Source: Stieleria magnilauensis (lineage in GTDB: Bacteria; Planctomycetota; Planctomycetia; Pirellulales; Pirellulaceae). Taken from it: a stretch of DNA of 64,000 bases. The stretch's first letter is position 1; each line of letters opens with the position of its first letter. A model generated the notes under the pieces. It did not search any database and was not told the DNA's origin. It saw only the letters and a program-made list of their open reading frames with translations. The translations under genes and the position numbers were made by a program. Shown piece after piece: positions 16,233 through 26,077 of this stretch. The stretch is taken from NCBI GenBank assembly GCA_007753675.1, contig CP036432.1, positions 1-64,000 on the forward strand, in the 5' to 3' direction.

Positions 16233-18953
16233 CTAATTCAGGTATCGAAATTCGGCGGCCGCGAAGAGCGACTGACAAAATGCGGCGAGCGCCGATTTGG
16301 GCAACAGGCCCGACGAACTGAGAAAGCGATGCGATGCGGTGCGTTCAGCGGCCGTCGGCGGGCGTCCGTATGCCAAGACGAACGCCATTTCGACACGGTC
16401 TTTGGTCGATCGCCCCTCCTGGAGCAGCCGCTCGGCAAAGGCTTCGCTGAGTCGGATCGTGAGCGGATTGTTCAACATGTAGAGCGCCTGGTTGGGCGTG
16501 TTGGATGTTTCGCGGGTGCCGATCACCATGCTGGGGTCGGCAAAGTCAAACACGTCCAACGATCGTGGCACGAAGTCACGCACCACAGGCAAGTAAACAC
16601 TGCGGTGATTGTCCGAGACACTGTCCAGCGAACCTTCGTCATAGGCCGTGGCGGCGAGTTCCGCCATCCGTTGGTTGCCGATCGCCGAGCGCAGCTGGTT
16701 TCGGGCCAGCGCTTGTTCGCGCGGATTGCCGTTTCGGATGCGATCAAAGATCGGCGCCAGTCCGCCGCGACGGCTGGTCAAGGTGGTTCGCCCGGTCAAG
16801 GTGGTTTGCATGGTACGGCGGATGGCATCGCGGGGATCGCCGAGTTGTCCGTCGCGGACACGGCTGTAACCGGCTTGGGCAACCTTGGATCCGGTCGGCG
16901 GCTCGGTTTCCAGCTCTCCGGCGATCACAAGCATCGCGTCGCGAAGCGACTCGGCGTTCAGCCGTTTCACGTTGGCCCGCCAAAGCAACCGGTTGTCCGG
17001 GTCCGCTTCGTGGCTGGCGACGTCAAAGGTGCTTTGCATCCGATAGGCCCGCGTCAGCATCATTTGACGGATCATGGTTTTGACCGACCAGTCCGACTCG
17101 ATAAATTCGATCGCCAGATGATCGAGCAATTCGGGATGCGAGGGGGCCGTTCCGGTCATGCCGAAATCTTCGGTCGTCGGCACGATACCCTGGCCGAAGA
17201 CATGCTGCCAAATGCGGTTGACCATCACGCGTGCGGCCAAGGTGTTGTCGTCGCTGCCGATCCAGCGTGCCAATTCCAATCGTCCGCTGGCTCCGGGCTT
17301 GGGTGAAAACGACACGTCGCTGAGTGCGGCGGGCAACCCGCGTTTGATTCGTCCGGCCGGCTGATCGATTTCGCCGCGAACCAACAGAGGCGCGTCGCCC
17401 ACGGTGTCTGCGTCTTGAACGCCCATGCAATAGCTTCGCGGTTGTCCGTTTTCGTCGACGACTCCCAGCTTGGCCGACAGCGTGCCGAGTTCGTTGGTCA
17501 GGCGAATCCGCATCTGTTGGGGCGAGGCGCCCCGGCGGGTGCTCGTCGCGCTCTCGCCGCGGCGAAGTCCGACGAGTTCGGCTTGTCGATCACGGATGTC
17601 CTGATGCAACTGTTCAAGTTCTTCGGGGGAGTAAGAACGACCGGCCGGATCGGGATCGTCGGTCGGCAACAAGATCAAGCTGCTGATGCGTCGTTGCTGT
17701 GGACCGCCGAAGCTGCCATATTGCGACGGCGGTGTGCCGAAGAAGGTTTTAGTGCTGCGAAAGATCCCGGCCATCGCGTAATAATCGGTTTGGCGGATCG
17801 GATCGAATTTGTGATCGTGACAACGGGCACAGGCGACGGAGGTTCCGAGGAACACCCGCGTGGTGGCATCGATCTGTTCGTCGGCCAAATCGGCGGCAAA
17901 TTGGGCGCCGCTCTGCTCGTTGACGTTTTTGGTGCCGATCGCCAGGAAGCCGGTCGCCACCAGATGCTCGGACCATTCGTCGTCATCGGCCGCGGGCAAC
18001 AGATCACCGGCGATTTGTTCTTGGACAAACTCGTCGTACGGTTTGTCGGCGTTGACCGAATCGATGACGTAGTCGCGGTAGCGCCAAGCGTTCGGGTACG
18101 TCATGTTGACTTCACGTCCGGTCGATTCGCCATAGCGGACGACGTCCAACCAGTGACGTCCCCAATGCTCGCCGAACTGATGCGAATCCAACAATCGATC
18201 GACGACGCGGGCGACCGCGGCGTCGGGGTTCTGGGCGTAGGCCGCGGTGAACCACTCAAGCTGCTCGGGGGTGGGCGGCAAACCGATCAGATCAAAGCAC
18301 AGTCGTCGCAAGATGTTTGCCGCCGGTGCGTCGGCGGCGGGCTGCAATCCGGCATCGTCGAGTCCTTTCGCCAGGAAACGATCGATCGTCGTCTTGGACC
18401 AGGCGGCGGCGTGCGTTGAGGCGGCGTCCGGTTCGGGCGGTCGGCTGCGGCGCGGTGCTTGATAGGCCCAAAAGGTCCGCTTGGCTTGAGCGATCATCTC
18501 GTCGTCGATCGTCTGCGCGGGCGTTTCGACCGGTGTGATGACACGGGGATCGGGCGCGCCGTCGAGGATCCAGGTTCGGAAATCGGCGATCTCGGCATCG
18601 GTCAATTTTCGCTTCGGCGGCATCACGAAATCGGTGTGCGTGATCGCGCCGAAAAACAGGCTCGCGTCCAGGTCGCCGGGCACGATCGCCGGGCCGCTGT
18701 CGCCGCCCTCGATCATCGCCGCCTGGGTGTCTAACCGGAGCCCCCCCTTGCTCTGTCCGGCTTGCTTGCTGTGACAGCCGTAGCACTCGCGAACCAGCAC
18801 GGGGCGGATCTTGGTTTCAAAAAACTTCGATTGCTCGGGCGTCAGCGGTGTCGCGGCAACATCGTCGGCAGCAGCGGCAAAACCAGCCACCCCCACCAGC
18901 GAGGCCGCGCTTACAAAAAAAAGGACAGATCGCAAAATTCGCTGGAAAAACAC
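16233..18953 (-). CDS. Planctomycete cytochrome-like PSCyt1/DUF1549/DUF1553 protein
   Basis: A 906-residue exported protein with the order PSCyt1, DUF1549 (PSCyt2), DUF1553 (PSD1). The start is GTG 18953, supported by GGGAG seven bases upstream and a following signal peptide ([20 protein letters not shown]). C57-Y-G-C-H61 is a c-type heme-like motif, and [11 protein letters not shown] in DUF1549 is a second one. Other blocks are [38 protein letters not shown] and [12 protein letters not shown]. The family is greatly expanded in planctomycetes; its biochemical role is not established, although redox function is often supposed. It is probably co-transcribed with the downstream DUF1501 gene. Confidence 0.93.
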   Translation of the reverse strand: MFFQRILRSVLFFVSAASLVGVAGFAAAADDVAATPLTPEQSKFFETKIRPVLVRECYGCHSKQAGQSKGGLRLDTQAAMIEGGDSGPAIVPGDLDASLFFGAITHTDFVMPPKRKLTDAEIADFRTWILDGAPDPRVITPVETPAQTIDDEMIAQAKRTFWAYQAPRRSRPPEPDAASTHAAAWSKTTIDRFLAKGLDDAGLQPAADAPAANILRRLCFDLIGLPPTPEQLEWFTAAYAQNPDAAVARVVDRLLDSHQFGEHWGRHWLDVVRYGESTGREVNMTYPNAWRYRDYVIDSVNADKPYDEFVQEQIAGDLLPAADDDEWSEHLVATGFLAIGTKNVNEQSGAQFAADLADEQIDATTRVFLGTSVACARCHDHKFDPIRQTDYYAMAGIFRSTKTFFGTPPSQYGSFGGPQQRRISSLILLPTDDPDPAGRSYSPEELEQLHQDIRDRQAELVGLRRGESATSTRRGASPQQMRIRLTNELGTLSAKLGVVDENGQPRSYCMGVQDADTVGDAPLLVRGEIDQPAGRIKRGLPAALSDVSFSPKPGASGRLELARWIGSDDNTLAARVMVNRIWQHVFGQGIVPTTEDFGMTGTAPSHPELLDHLAIEFIESDWSVKTMIRQMMLTRAYRMQSTFDVASHEADPDNRLLWRANVKRLNAESLRDAMLVIAGELETEPPTGSKVAQAGYSRVRDGQLGDPRDAIRRTMQTTLTGRTTLTSRRGGLAPIFDRIRNGNPREQALARNQLRSAIGNQRMAELAATAYDEGSLDSVSDNHRSVYLPVVRDFVPRSLDVFDFADPSMVIGTRETSNTPNQALYMLNNPLTIRLSEAFAERLLQEGRSTKDRVEMAFVLAYGRPPTAAERTASHRFLSSSGLLPKSALAAFCQSLFAAAEFRYLN

Positions 18954-19249
18954 CGGATTTCTCCCGGGACGAGCGAGCAGGAACAGAGACGAGCGACGGT
19001 AGTGTTCCAACCCGCGACGGACCACAAAGTTTCGCGTTTCGCGGTTCGCGGAGGGAACGATGGCAGGTCAGACAAGGGTCTGACCCAAACATAGTTCACC
19101 CGGGGACCGAAAATCTTACATCCGACAAGCGAATTGATTCCGATAGGATTACAGACGACAGGACCGAGCCATCTTTGATAAACTCGGGCGCCGGCTTCTC
19201 GGGAACCTTTTCAGGCGGTCTAGCCACTTCCGCAACCAGGATTTTGACG

Positions 19250-19915
19250 ATGCAAAAACTAGTCGATGGAATTCACAAATTTCAGCGTGAACTGTTCAGC
19301 CAAGACCAGCAGTTGTTCGAGACGTTGGTCGAAGGACAAAACCCGCTGGCGTTGTTCGTGACCTGTTCGGATTCGCGGATCGATCCGAGTCGGCTGACCC
19401 AAACCCGCCCCGGCGAGCTTTTCATTCAGCGGACCGCGGGCAACATCGTGCCTCCCTACGGCAGCGTTCACGGTGGTGAAGCGGCGACGATCGAATACGC
19501 GGTCAGCGTTTTGAAAGTCCGCGACATCGTGATCTGCGGACACTCCCATTGCGGAGCGATGGCGGGGCTGTTGGATCCGCAGTCGATCGAACCACTACCC
19601 GCAGTCAAAGCGTACCTGGAGCACGCCGAGGCGACGCGCCGGATCGTCCAAGAGAACTATGGTCACCTGACCGACCCGGAGAAGCGGTTGACGTTGACCG
19701 TCGAAGAAAACGTATTGGTCCAACTGGAAAGTCTGCGGACGCACCCGTCGGTTGCCGCCGCGATCGGACGCGGGCAACTGAAGCTGCACGGTTGGGTCTA
19801 CAAGTTCGAGACCGGTGAGGTGTTCGCGTTCAACCCCGACGAGGCTCAATTCTTACCGCTTCAAGACATCGCGCTGCCGGTCGATGCCCAGGTCCGCACG
19901 CTTCCGCCGATCTAG
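19250..19915 (+). CDS. Beta-class carbonic anhydrase
   Basis: Zinc enzyme interconverting CO2 and bicarbonate. The 221-residue protein has CSDSRIDP with zinc ligand C39 and the D41-R43 dyad, and GHSHCGAM with ligands H98 and C101. [11 protein letters not shown] is the substrate-channel strand. The ATG at 19250 gives a normal N-terminus; the frame is open far upstream but that part is antisense to the neighbouring gene and lacks family sequence. A SulP transporter with a PII-like tail and a ClC channel lie 2-5 kb downstream, suggesting a local inorganic-carbon or anion theme. Confidence 0.96.
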   Translation: MQKLVDGIHKFQRELFSQDQQLFETLVEGQNPLALFVTCSDSRIDPSRLTQTRPGELFIQRTAGNIVPPYGSVHGGEAATIEYAVSVLKVRDIVICGHSHCGAMAGLLDPQSIEPLPAVKAYLEHAEATRRIVQENYGHLTDPEKRLTLTVEENVLVQLESLRTHPSVAAAIGRGQLKLHGWVYKFETGEVFAFNPDEAQFLPLQDIALPVDAQVRTLPPI

Positions 19916-19947
19916 TGCTCTGTCGAGATCTGAATATCGGGTAGGCG

Positions 19948-20310
19948 GTAGTGGACGAGGCGACGAGTCCACCGGCAATTCAAATGATTGAACGAGACAA
20001 CTAATCGCGGGACTCCTCGCGTCGTCCACTACGCTTCGCGGGACTCCTCGCGTCGTCCACTACGCTTCGCGGGACTCCTCGCGTCGTCCACTACGCTTCG
20101 TGCGTCAATCCATTCCTAGTCAACACCTGTCAACAATCAATCAACGAATCACGACGTAGTGGACGAGGCGACGAGTCCACCGACAATTCTAATAATTGAA
20201 CAAGACAACTAATCGCGGGACTCCTCGCCTCGTCCACTACCCGAGATTTGAGCTGAGACGGAATCTAGCAAGCGGACTCGTCGCCTCGTCCACTACGCGA
20301 AATTTGAGCT
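19948..20310. repeat. Composite repeat: palindromic blocks and 3 x 31 bp tandem copies
   Basis: A block starting GTAGTGGACGAGGCGACGAG (19948) recurs at about 20155 with small changes, and its complement (GGACTCGTCGCCTCGTCCAC) appears near 20273. Between them are three exact 31 bp units at 20006, 20037 and 20068 beginning CGCGGGACTCCTCGCGTCGT. The region fills the gap between the carbonic anhydrase and response-regulator genes, which point toward each other. It could fold into long hairpins and stop transcription from both sides. No gene is visible. Confidence 0.88.
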
Positions 20311-20319
20311 GAGACAGAA

Positions 20320-21678
20320 TCAGTGCAGTCCGTAGCGACTCATTTTGTAGTGCAGCGTGCGGACGCTGACGCCGAGGGCACGGGCGGTTTGTTCGCGATG
20401 GAACCCGCACGCGACCAGCGCCACCTTGATGGCCTCTTTCTCAGCCGACTCGGTCGCTTCGGCCAAGGTCCGAACTTCGGTCGGCCCGACGGCTTGGACG
20501 ACGGTCAGCTCCGACGGCAGACTGCCCGCATCGATGCGGTCGCCGACATGGGTGACCACCAACCGCTCGACGACATTGCGGAGCTGGCGGACGTTGCCGG
20601 GCCAATTGGCCGCCGTCAATAATTCCAACGCGTCGTCGGAGAACTGTTTGTCGGGTCGTTTGTGCCGCTGGCAAAAATGCTTGACAAAGTGTTCGACCAA
20701 CAACGGGATATCGTCGCGACGCTTTCGCAATGGCGGAATCACCAACGGGACGATGTTCAGACGGTAATACAGGTCGTCGCGAAAGACCCCGTCGTCGATC
20801 AGCGGCAGCGGGTCTTTGTTGGTCGCTGAGACGATGCGGGCATCGGAGCTCAACAGGGCTTCGCCGCCCACCCGCTGGAATTGTCCGGTTTCCAGGACGC
20901 GGAGTAAATCGACTTGGCTCTTGGTCGGGATCTCGGTGATCTCGTCCAAGAACAGGGTGCCGCCGCGGGCCTGTTCAAAGCAGCCCGGCTTTTGTCGTGA
21001 GGCACCAGTGAACGATCCCTTCTCGTGACCGAACAACTCGCTCTCCAACAGCGACTCGGGCAGCGCGCCCAAGTTCACGGCGACGAACTCGCCACTGGAT
21101 CGACTGCTCAGGTCATGCAGGGCGCGGGCAACCAGTTCCTTGCCGGTGCCACTCTCGCCTTGAATGAAGACGGTGGCGTCGGTGTCGGCGACCTGCCGCA
21201 GTTGCTGAAACAATTCCTGCATGATCGTGCAATTGCCGATGATCTCGGAAATTGCGCCGGCGTCGGCCAGCCGGTCGCGGAGGACCCGGTTTTCGCTCTG
21301 CAGCCGACCGTGGTCCAAAGCCCGTCCGACCTGCTGGCGAATCAGATTTAAGTCGACGGGTTTGGTGATGAAGTCAAACGCGCCGCGGCGCATCGCATCG
21401 ACGGCCGTCTCGACCGTCCCGTGTGCCGTGATGACCAACGTGTTGGTTTCCGGGCAGCGTTGTTGGATCCACGAGACCAGGTCCAATCCGTCGCGGTCGC
21501 CGGGCAGGCGGACGTCGGCGATCACCACCTGGTATTCCGCACGCTCCAATTTGTCCAACGCCTGATTGACGTCGCCGGCCGTGTCGATGACGTCTCCCGA
21601 TTTGGCAAGACCTTTGGCCAGTCCGCTGCGGATGTGCGGCTCATCGTCAACGATCAGGATTCGGACGGGTTCTGTCAT
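20320..21678 (-). CDS. NtrC-family sigma-54-dependent response regulator
   Basis: Transcription activator of sigma-54 promoters. The 452 residues form a receiver domain (1-120; acidic pocket DD 11-12, phospho-acceptor D55 in IADVRLPG, K106), an AAA+ domain with Walker A GESGTGKE (174-181) and the sigma-54 contact loop GSFTGA (221-226, in place of the usual GAFTGA), and a C-terminal Fis-type helix-turn-helix (EQTARALGVSVRTLHYKMSR). The Ala-to-Ser change in the loop also occurs in functional regulators. No histidine kinase gene is next to it, so its partner is elsewhere. It is divergent from the SulP gene across 369 bp, which might be a target. Confidence 0.95.
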   Translation of the reverse strand: MTEPVRILIVDDEPHIRSGLAKGLAKSGDVIDTAGDVNQALDKLERAEYQVVIADVRLPGDRDGLDLVSWIQQRCPETNTLVITAHGTVETAVDAMRRGAFDFITKPVDLNLIRQQVGRALDHGRLQSENRVLRDRLADAGAISEIIGNCTIMQELFQQLRQVADTDATVFIQGESGTGKELVARALHDLSSRSSGEFVAVNLGALPESLLESELFGHEKGSFTGASRQKPGCFEQARGGTLFLDEITEIPTKSQVDLLRVLETGQFQRVGGEALLSSDARIVSATNKDPLPLIDDGVFRDDLYYRLNIVPLVIPPLRKRRDDIPLLVEHFVKHFCQRHKRPDKQFSDDALELLTAANWPGNVRQLRNVVERLVVTHVGDRIDAGSLPSELTVVQAVGPTEVRTLAEATESAEKEAIKVALVACGFHREQTARALGVSVRTLHYKMSRYGLH

Positions 21679-22047
21679 GAGACGTTGCTGGGGGATTCGA
21701 GCCGATCAAAGACTGCAATGGATTGCACGCCGCGTGCAACCACTTGCACGTTCATTGGGCGAGGAGGACGCGCCAGAACGCCAAAACACGGCGAAACAGA
21801 CCAAATGCAGCGGTTGGCACAAACCCTGCTTGCATTTGCGGTGCCGATCCTCCGCCGAACTTAGCCAGCCGAGCTGGCCTGCCGTCGAAGTGCGAGGCTG
21901 ATCGGGTTCATCGACCCCGACCACCCCATGCCTGGGGCACCGGCATCATTGGAGACTTGGAATATGCGCGGCACCCCCTGCCCGCACAAGCCCCGAGCCA
22001 CGGTGTCTTTGTCCCGTTTCTGTTAAATCCTTCACCGAAAGACCCTG
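21679..22047. other. Intergenic region between divergent regulator and transporter genes
   Basis: 369 bp with no gene. A GCACGCCGCGTGC palindrome is at 21726-21738, close to the regulator start, and could be an operator. No convincing -24/-12 element is seen upstream of the SulP gene. Both promoters should lie here. Confidence 0.4.
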
Positions 22048-24045
22048 ATGTCAGCCCCTCTGATCGACGACCAACCCCGCGGCAACTTGGCGGGATTTCG
22101 ACGTTACTTCAAACAAGACATTGTCTCCGGGCTGCTGGTCTTTCTGATCGCGCTGCCGTTGTGCTTGGGGATTTCGTTGGCGTGCGGTTACCCGCCGATC
22201 GCGGGCATCTTCACCGCGATCATCGGGGCGATCGTGACGACGTTCATCAGCAATAGCGAGCTGACGATCAAGGGTCCGGCGGCGGGCCTGATCGTGATCG
22301 CCATCGGATGCATCGAAGACTTCGGCGGCGACGGATTGATCGGCGGCTGGACCGACGCCGACTTGAGCGCCTACAAAGCGGCATTGGCCGTGGGCGTGGC
22401 CGCCGCGATCCTGCAGATTCTGTTCGGGATCTTTCGGGCCGGGATTCTGGGCGAGTTCTTTCCGATCTCGGCCGTCCACGGCATGCTCGCCGCGATCGGG
22501 ATCATCATCGTGATCAAACAGTTTCCCGTCGCCCTGGGTGTGACCGGAGCCAGCGGGGGACCGTTGGAGATGCTGCGACAGTTCCCCGACTATGTGATCC
22601 AAGCCAATCCGGCGATCGCCACGATCGGCGTGGTCAGTTTGTTGATCATGTTCTGTTGGCCGATGGCGGGAAAACGGGTTTCGATTCTAAAAAAAGTCCC
22701 TGCGCCGATGGTCGTCTTGCTGGTCGCCATTCCGATGGGCATGGGGTTCGATTTGTTACACGCCCACGCCTATCACTTGGCCAACCACGAATACCAGCTC
22801 GGCGAGCAATACCTGGTCAAGATGCCCGACCGGGCGTTCGGGATGTTCGACGACATCACGCTGCCCGACTTCTCGGCGCTGGGTCAATTCAAAGCCTGGA
22901 AGTGGGCGATGATGTTTTTCATCATCGGCAGTTTGGAATCGTTACTCAGCGCCAAGGCGATCGATCTGTTGGACCCCTGGAAACGCAAGACCAACATGGA
23001 CCGTGACATCGTCGCCGTCGGTGTGGCCAACCTGTGTGCGGCGAGCATCGGCGGGTTGCCGATGATCTCCGAAATCGTGCGTTCCAAAGCCAACATCGAC
23101 AACGGCGCCCGGACACGGTTTGCCGATTTCTGGCACGGCATCTTTCTGCTCTGCTGCGTCGCGTTGATCCCCACTGTGCTGCACCGGATCCCGCTGGCGG
23201 CCCTGGCGGCGATGCTCGTCTACACCGGCTATCGCTTGGCCCACCCGGCGGAATTCGTGCATGTTTGGCGGATCGGCAAAGAACAGTTGGCGATCTTTGT
23301 CACGACGATGTTCATGGTGTTGGCGACGGACCTGCTGATCGGCGTGGCCGCCGGCATCTTGCTCAAGATGATCATCCACGTCTCCAACGGCGTCCCGCTG
23401 GGATCGATGTTCAAACCCTATCTGGAAATCGAGGAAGTCGATCCGCAAACCAGCCGGATCATCGCCCGCCAATCAGCGGTCTTCAGTAACTGGATTCCCT
23501 TCAAGCGTCAGATCGAAGAGGTCGGATTGGTCCAGCGCCGCAACCTGATCGTGGATCTGTCGGACGCCAAATTGGTCGACCACAGCGTGATGGAAAAGCT
23601 AGTCGAGCTGGAGCGGGATTTTGAGCAGGAAGGCTTACGATTCGAGGTCCGCGGCTTAGATTTTTTGAAGCCGCTTGCCGACAATCCGCACGCGGCGAGA
23701 AAACGCAGCCTGCCACGAATGCGAAGGATCACCGTGACGGCATCGGAGTCACTCGAAGACACGTTGATCGAACAATTCATTGCCTGTGGGGCGTGTGGTT
23801 ACACCGCGATCCCCTGCCGCGGAGCGGGGCGGCACGGTCTGCAGACGGGCTTGTCCAAGCAGGATCAGGTGCGGTTGGAATTGGTGGTGTCCGCCGCCGT
23901 TTGCGACTCGATGCTGGACATGCTGCGGCGTGAATTTGTGGACCGACATTCGATCACGATTTGTGTGGAGAATGTCGAGGTCCTTCGCGCGGACGATTTT
24001 ATGCCCGACGATATGGCACGAGCCGAGGTGGTCGCCCACGATTGA
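22048..24045 (+). CDS. SulP-family anion transporter with STAS and PII-like domains
   Basis: Predicted bicarbonate or sulfate transporter of the inner membrane. Residues about 25-445 hold the SulP helices ([47 protein letters not shown]). Residues about 470-545 look like a STAS domain ([20 protein letters not shown]). Residues about 558-651 match the PII/SbtB fold: [17 protein letters not shown] for the T-loop region and [19 protein letters not shown], then [16 protein letters not shown]. SbtB-type PII proteins report carbon status to bicarbonate transporters, so the fusion suggests self-regulation; that step is inference. Carbonic anhydrase upstream and ClC 52 bp downstream support an inorganic-carbon or anion role. 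Confidence 0.87.
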   Translation: MSAPLIDDQPRGNLAGFRRYFKQDIVSGLLVFLIALPLCLGISLACGYPPIAGIFTAIIGAIVTTFISNSELTIKGPAAGLIVIAIGCIEDFGGDGLIGGWTDADLSAYKAALAVGVAAAILQILFGIFRAGILGEFFPISAVHGMLAAIGIIIVIKQFPVALGVTGASGGPLEMLRQFPDYVIQANPAIATIGVVSLLIMFCWPMAGKRVSILKKVPAPMVVLLVAIPMGMGFDLLHAHAYHLANHEYQLGEQYLVKMPDRAFGMFDDITLPDFSALGQFKAWKWAMMFFIIGSLESLLSAKAIDLLDPWKRKTNMDRDIVAVGVANLCAASIGGLPMISEIVRSKANIDNGARTRFADFWHGIFLLCCVALIPTVLHRIPLAALAAMLVYTGYRLAHPAEFVHVWRIGKEQLAIFVTTMFMVLATDLLIGVAAGILLKMIIHVSNGVPLGSMFKPYLEIEEVDPQTSRIIARQSAVFSNWIPFKRQIEEVGLVQRRNLIVDLSDAKLVDHSVMEKLVELERDFEQEGLRFEVRGLDFLKPLADNPHAARKRSLPRMRRITVTASESLEDTLIEQFIACGACGYTAIPCRGAGRHGLQTGLSKQDQVRLELVVSAAVCDSMLDMLRREFVDRHSITICVENVEVLRADDFMPDDMARAEVVAHD

Positions 24046-24097
24046 ATCGGCTCGGATCGCCTCCGACTCGCCATTCGCTCCGGGAAAACGCTTTCAA

Positions 24098-25942
24098 GTG
24101 AAACGTCTGCAGAAATTGCTAAAGCGTTTTGAGCTGCATTCGCTGGGAAAATGGATCTTGCTGGCGTCGTTGATCGGCTTCGTCGCGGGGCTCGGGGCGA
24201 TCGCGTTCGATGTGCTCGGCCAGTTCGTCGTCCGCTATTCGCTGACCGAGTTCGCCGGTTATCAACCGCTCGATGCGGCCGGTGAATACAATCGATTTGA
24301 ACACCGCTCGGACTTCTTTTCGCCTTGGATGATCGTCGTCGTGATGGCCGTCGGCGGTTTGCTGTCGGGGACGCTGGTTTACGCGTTTGCCCCCGAAGCG
24401 GAGGGTGCCGGGACGGATGCCGCCATCGACGCGTTTCACAACAAACGGGGCAAGATTCGCGCGCGGATCCCGTTCATCAAGACGCTCGCCTCGGCAATCA
24501 CGTTGGGGACCGGCGGATCGGGTGGTCGTGAAGGACCGATCGCGCTGATCGGGGCCGGGTTCGGTTCCTGGTTAGCGACGCGATTAAAACTTTCCAACCG
24601 TGAACGCCGCGTCCTGTTGGCCGCCGGAATGGGCGCGGGCATCGGGGCGATCTTTCGTGCGCCATTGGCCGGCGCCGTGTTCGCCGGTGAAATCCTCTAC
24701 AGCGATGCCGATCTGGAAGCCGACGTGATTGTCCCTGCGGCGACCGCTTCGGTGATCGCCTACAGCGTCTATGTCCAATCCGTGCCGGTCCAATCGCGTT
24801 TCATTCCGTTGTTCGGCGCCGACTTGGAACACACCTTCGTTTCGCCGTTGCAGTTGCCCGCCTATGTGGTGCTGGCGGTGGTGTTGTTCGTGGTCGGGGC
24901 GGTTTACGTCAAAACACTGTTCGCCAGCCAAGCGGCGTTCGGGCGATTGCCGATCATCCCGCACCTCCGTCCGGCCATCGGCGCCACCCTGGCCGGAATC
25001 TTTGGCGTCAGCCTGTACCACTGGTTCGATCGTGATCTCAACCTGCTCGGTTCCTTGGGCACCGGTTATGGGGTGCTGCAAATCGCGTTGACGACGGCCG
25101 ACCAGTTGGGCATCGCCTGCGTCCTGCTGGTCGCGATGGCGAAGATCCTGACCACCGCGCTGACGATCGGTTCGGGTGGCTCCGGCGGGGTCTTTGGGCC
25201 CTCAATGGTGATCGGCGGTTGCACTGGGGCGGCCGTCGGTCTGACCCTTCAGCGATTCTGGCCGGAACTGTTCAGTGAACCCGAAGCCTTTGCCGTGGTC
25301 GGCATGGCCGGGTTCTTTTCCGGCATCGCGCGGGCTCCCATCTCGACCATCATCATGGTCCGTGCGCTGACCGGCGATTATGGGCTGCTGCTGCCGACGA
25401 TGTTGGTTTCCACGTTGACGTTCATGTTCAGCCAACACTTCCGGCTCTATCGCAACCAGCCCGCGACCCGGATGGAATCGATGGCCCACCGCGGTGACTT
25501 CATCGTCGACGTGCTGGAGGGTTTGATCGTCGGCGACCTGTATCAAAAAGACCGCAAGCTGATCTTGATCCCCGAAGGCATGACGCTCGATAGCATCGTG
25601 CATCGATTGGCCTACACCAACCAAGATTACTTTCCCGTCGTCGACGCCGATCAAAAGATGGTCGGCATCTTCAGTGACGACGACGTTCGCGCCTACTTGT
25701 ACGACGACACGCTGTGGAACCTGGCGGTCGCCCGCGACATCATGGTGGACAACTTTCTGTATCTGACGCCCGAAGACGATCTGAATACCGCGCTGCGCCG
25801 CTTCACGTCGCACAACCTGGACGAATTGCCGGTTTTGGATCCCGAGCGTCCGGGCGTCTTTCTGGGCATGCTGCGACGGAAAGAAACCATCGCCGCCTAC
25901 AACCAACGGCTGATGGAACTGAAGCAGTCCAGCGAAGACTAA
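24098..25942 (+). CDS. ClC-family chloride channel/antiporter with CBS domains
   Basis: Anion channel or proton-coupled antiporter, inner membrane. The start GTG 24098 gives 614 residues; the frame is open upstream but overlaps the SulP gene in another frame. GSGGREGP (140-147) contains the gating glutamate E145, and GSGGSGGVFGPSMVIGG is the second selectivity block. The first signature (GSGIP in E. coli ClC) is replaced by APEAEGAG, so anion preference may differ. Residues about 485-610 form a CBS pair (GMTLDSIVHRLAYTNQDYFP, then DLNTALRRFTSHNLDELPVL) that likely binds adenine nucleotides. It is 52 bp after the SulP gene and probably in its operon. Confidence 0.94.
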   Translation: MKRLQKLLKRFELHSLGKWILLASLIGFVAGLGAIAFDVLGQFVVRYSLTEFAGYQPLDAAGEYNRFEHRSDFFSPWMIVVVMAVGGLLSGTLVYAFAPEAEGAGTDAAIDAFHNKRGKIRARIPFIKTLASAITLGTGGSGGREGPIALIGAGFGSWLATRLKLSNRERRVLLAAGMGAGIGAIFRAPLAGAVFAGEILYSDADLEADVIVPAATASVIAYSVYVQSVPVQSRFIPLFGADLEHTFVSPLQLPAYVVLAVVLFVVGAVYVKTLFASQAAFGRLPIIPHLRPAIGATLAGIFGVSLYHWFDRDLNLLGSLGTGYGVLQIALTTADQLGIACVLLVAMAKILTTALTIGSGGSGGVFGPSMVIGGCTGAAVGLTLQRFWPELFSEPEAFAVVGMAGFFSGIARAPISTIIMVRALTGDYGLLLPTMLVSTLTFMFSQHFRLYRNQPATRMESMAHRGDFIVDVLEGLIVGDLYQKDRKLILIPEGMTLDSIVHRLAYTNQDYFPVVDADQKMVGIFSDDDVRAYLYDDTLWNLAVARDIMVDNFLYLTPEDDLNTALRRFTSHNLDELPVLDPERPGVFLGMLRRKETIAAYNQRLMELKQSSED

Positions 25943-26077
25943 CGAGTGAACGTGGTACGTTCGGTGTGAGAATGGGAATCACAGGATGGACCAGAGCGGG
26001 ATGTGGCTCGCTCGACAGGGTGACCGGAATGCGAGATAACTGTCGTCCGCCGACGCCCGGTTTTTGTTTTCATTGCC

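Noticed and set aside
16329..17306. Open frame of 325 codons opposite the DUF1549/DUF1553 gene
   Set aside because: Antisense shadow; Gly/Arg/His-rich with no recognisable fold.
18848..19249. N-terminal extension of the carbonic anhydrase frame
   Set aside because: The extension is antisense to the start of the neighbouring gene and carbonic anhydrases begin at the equivalent of ATG 19250.
20006..20098. CRISPR-like 31 bp repeats
   Set aside because: The three copies are directly adjacent with no spacers.
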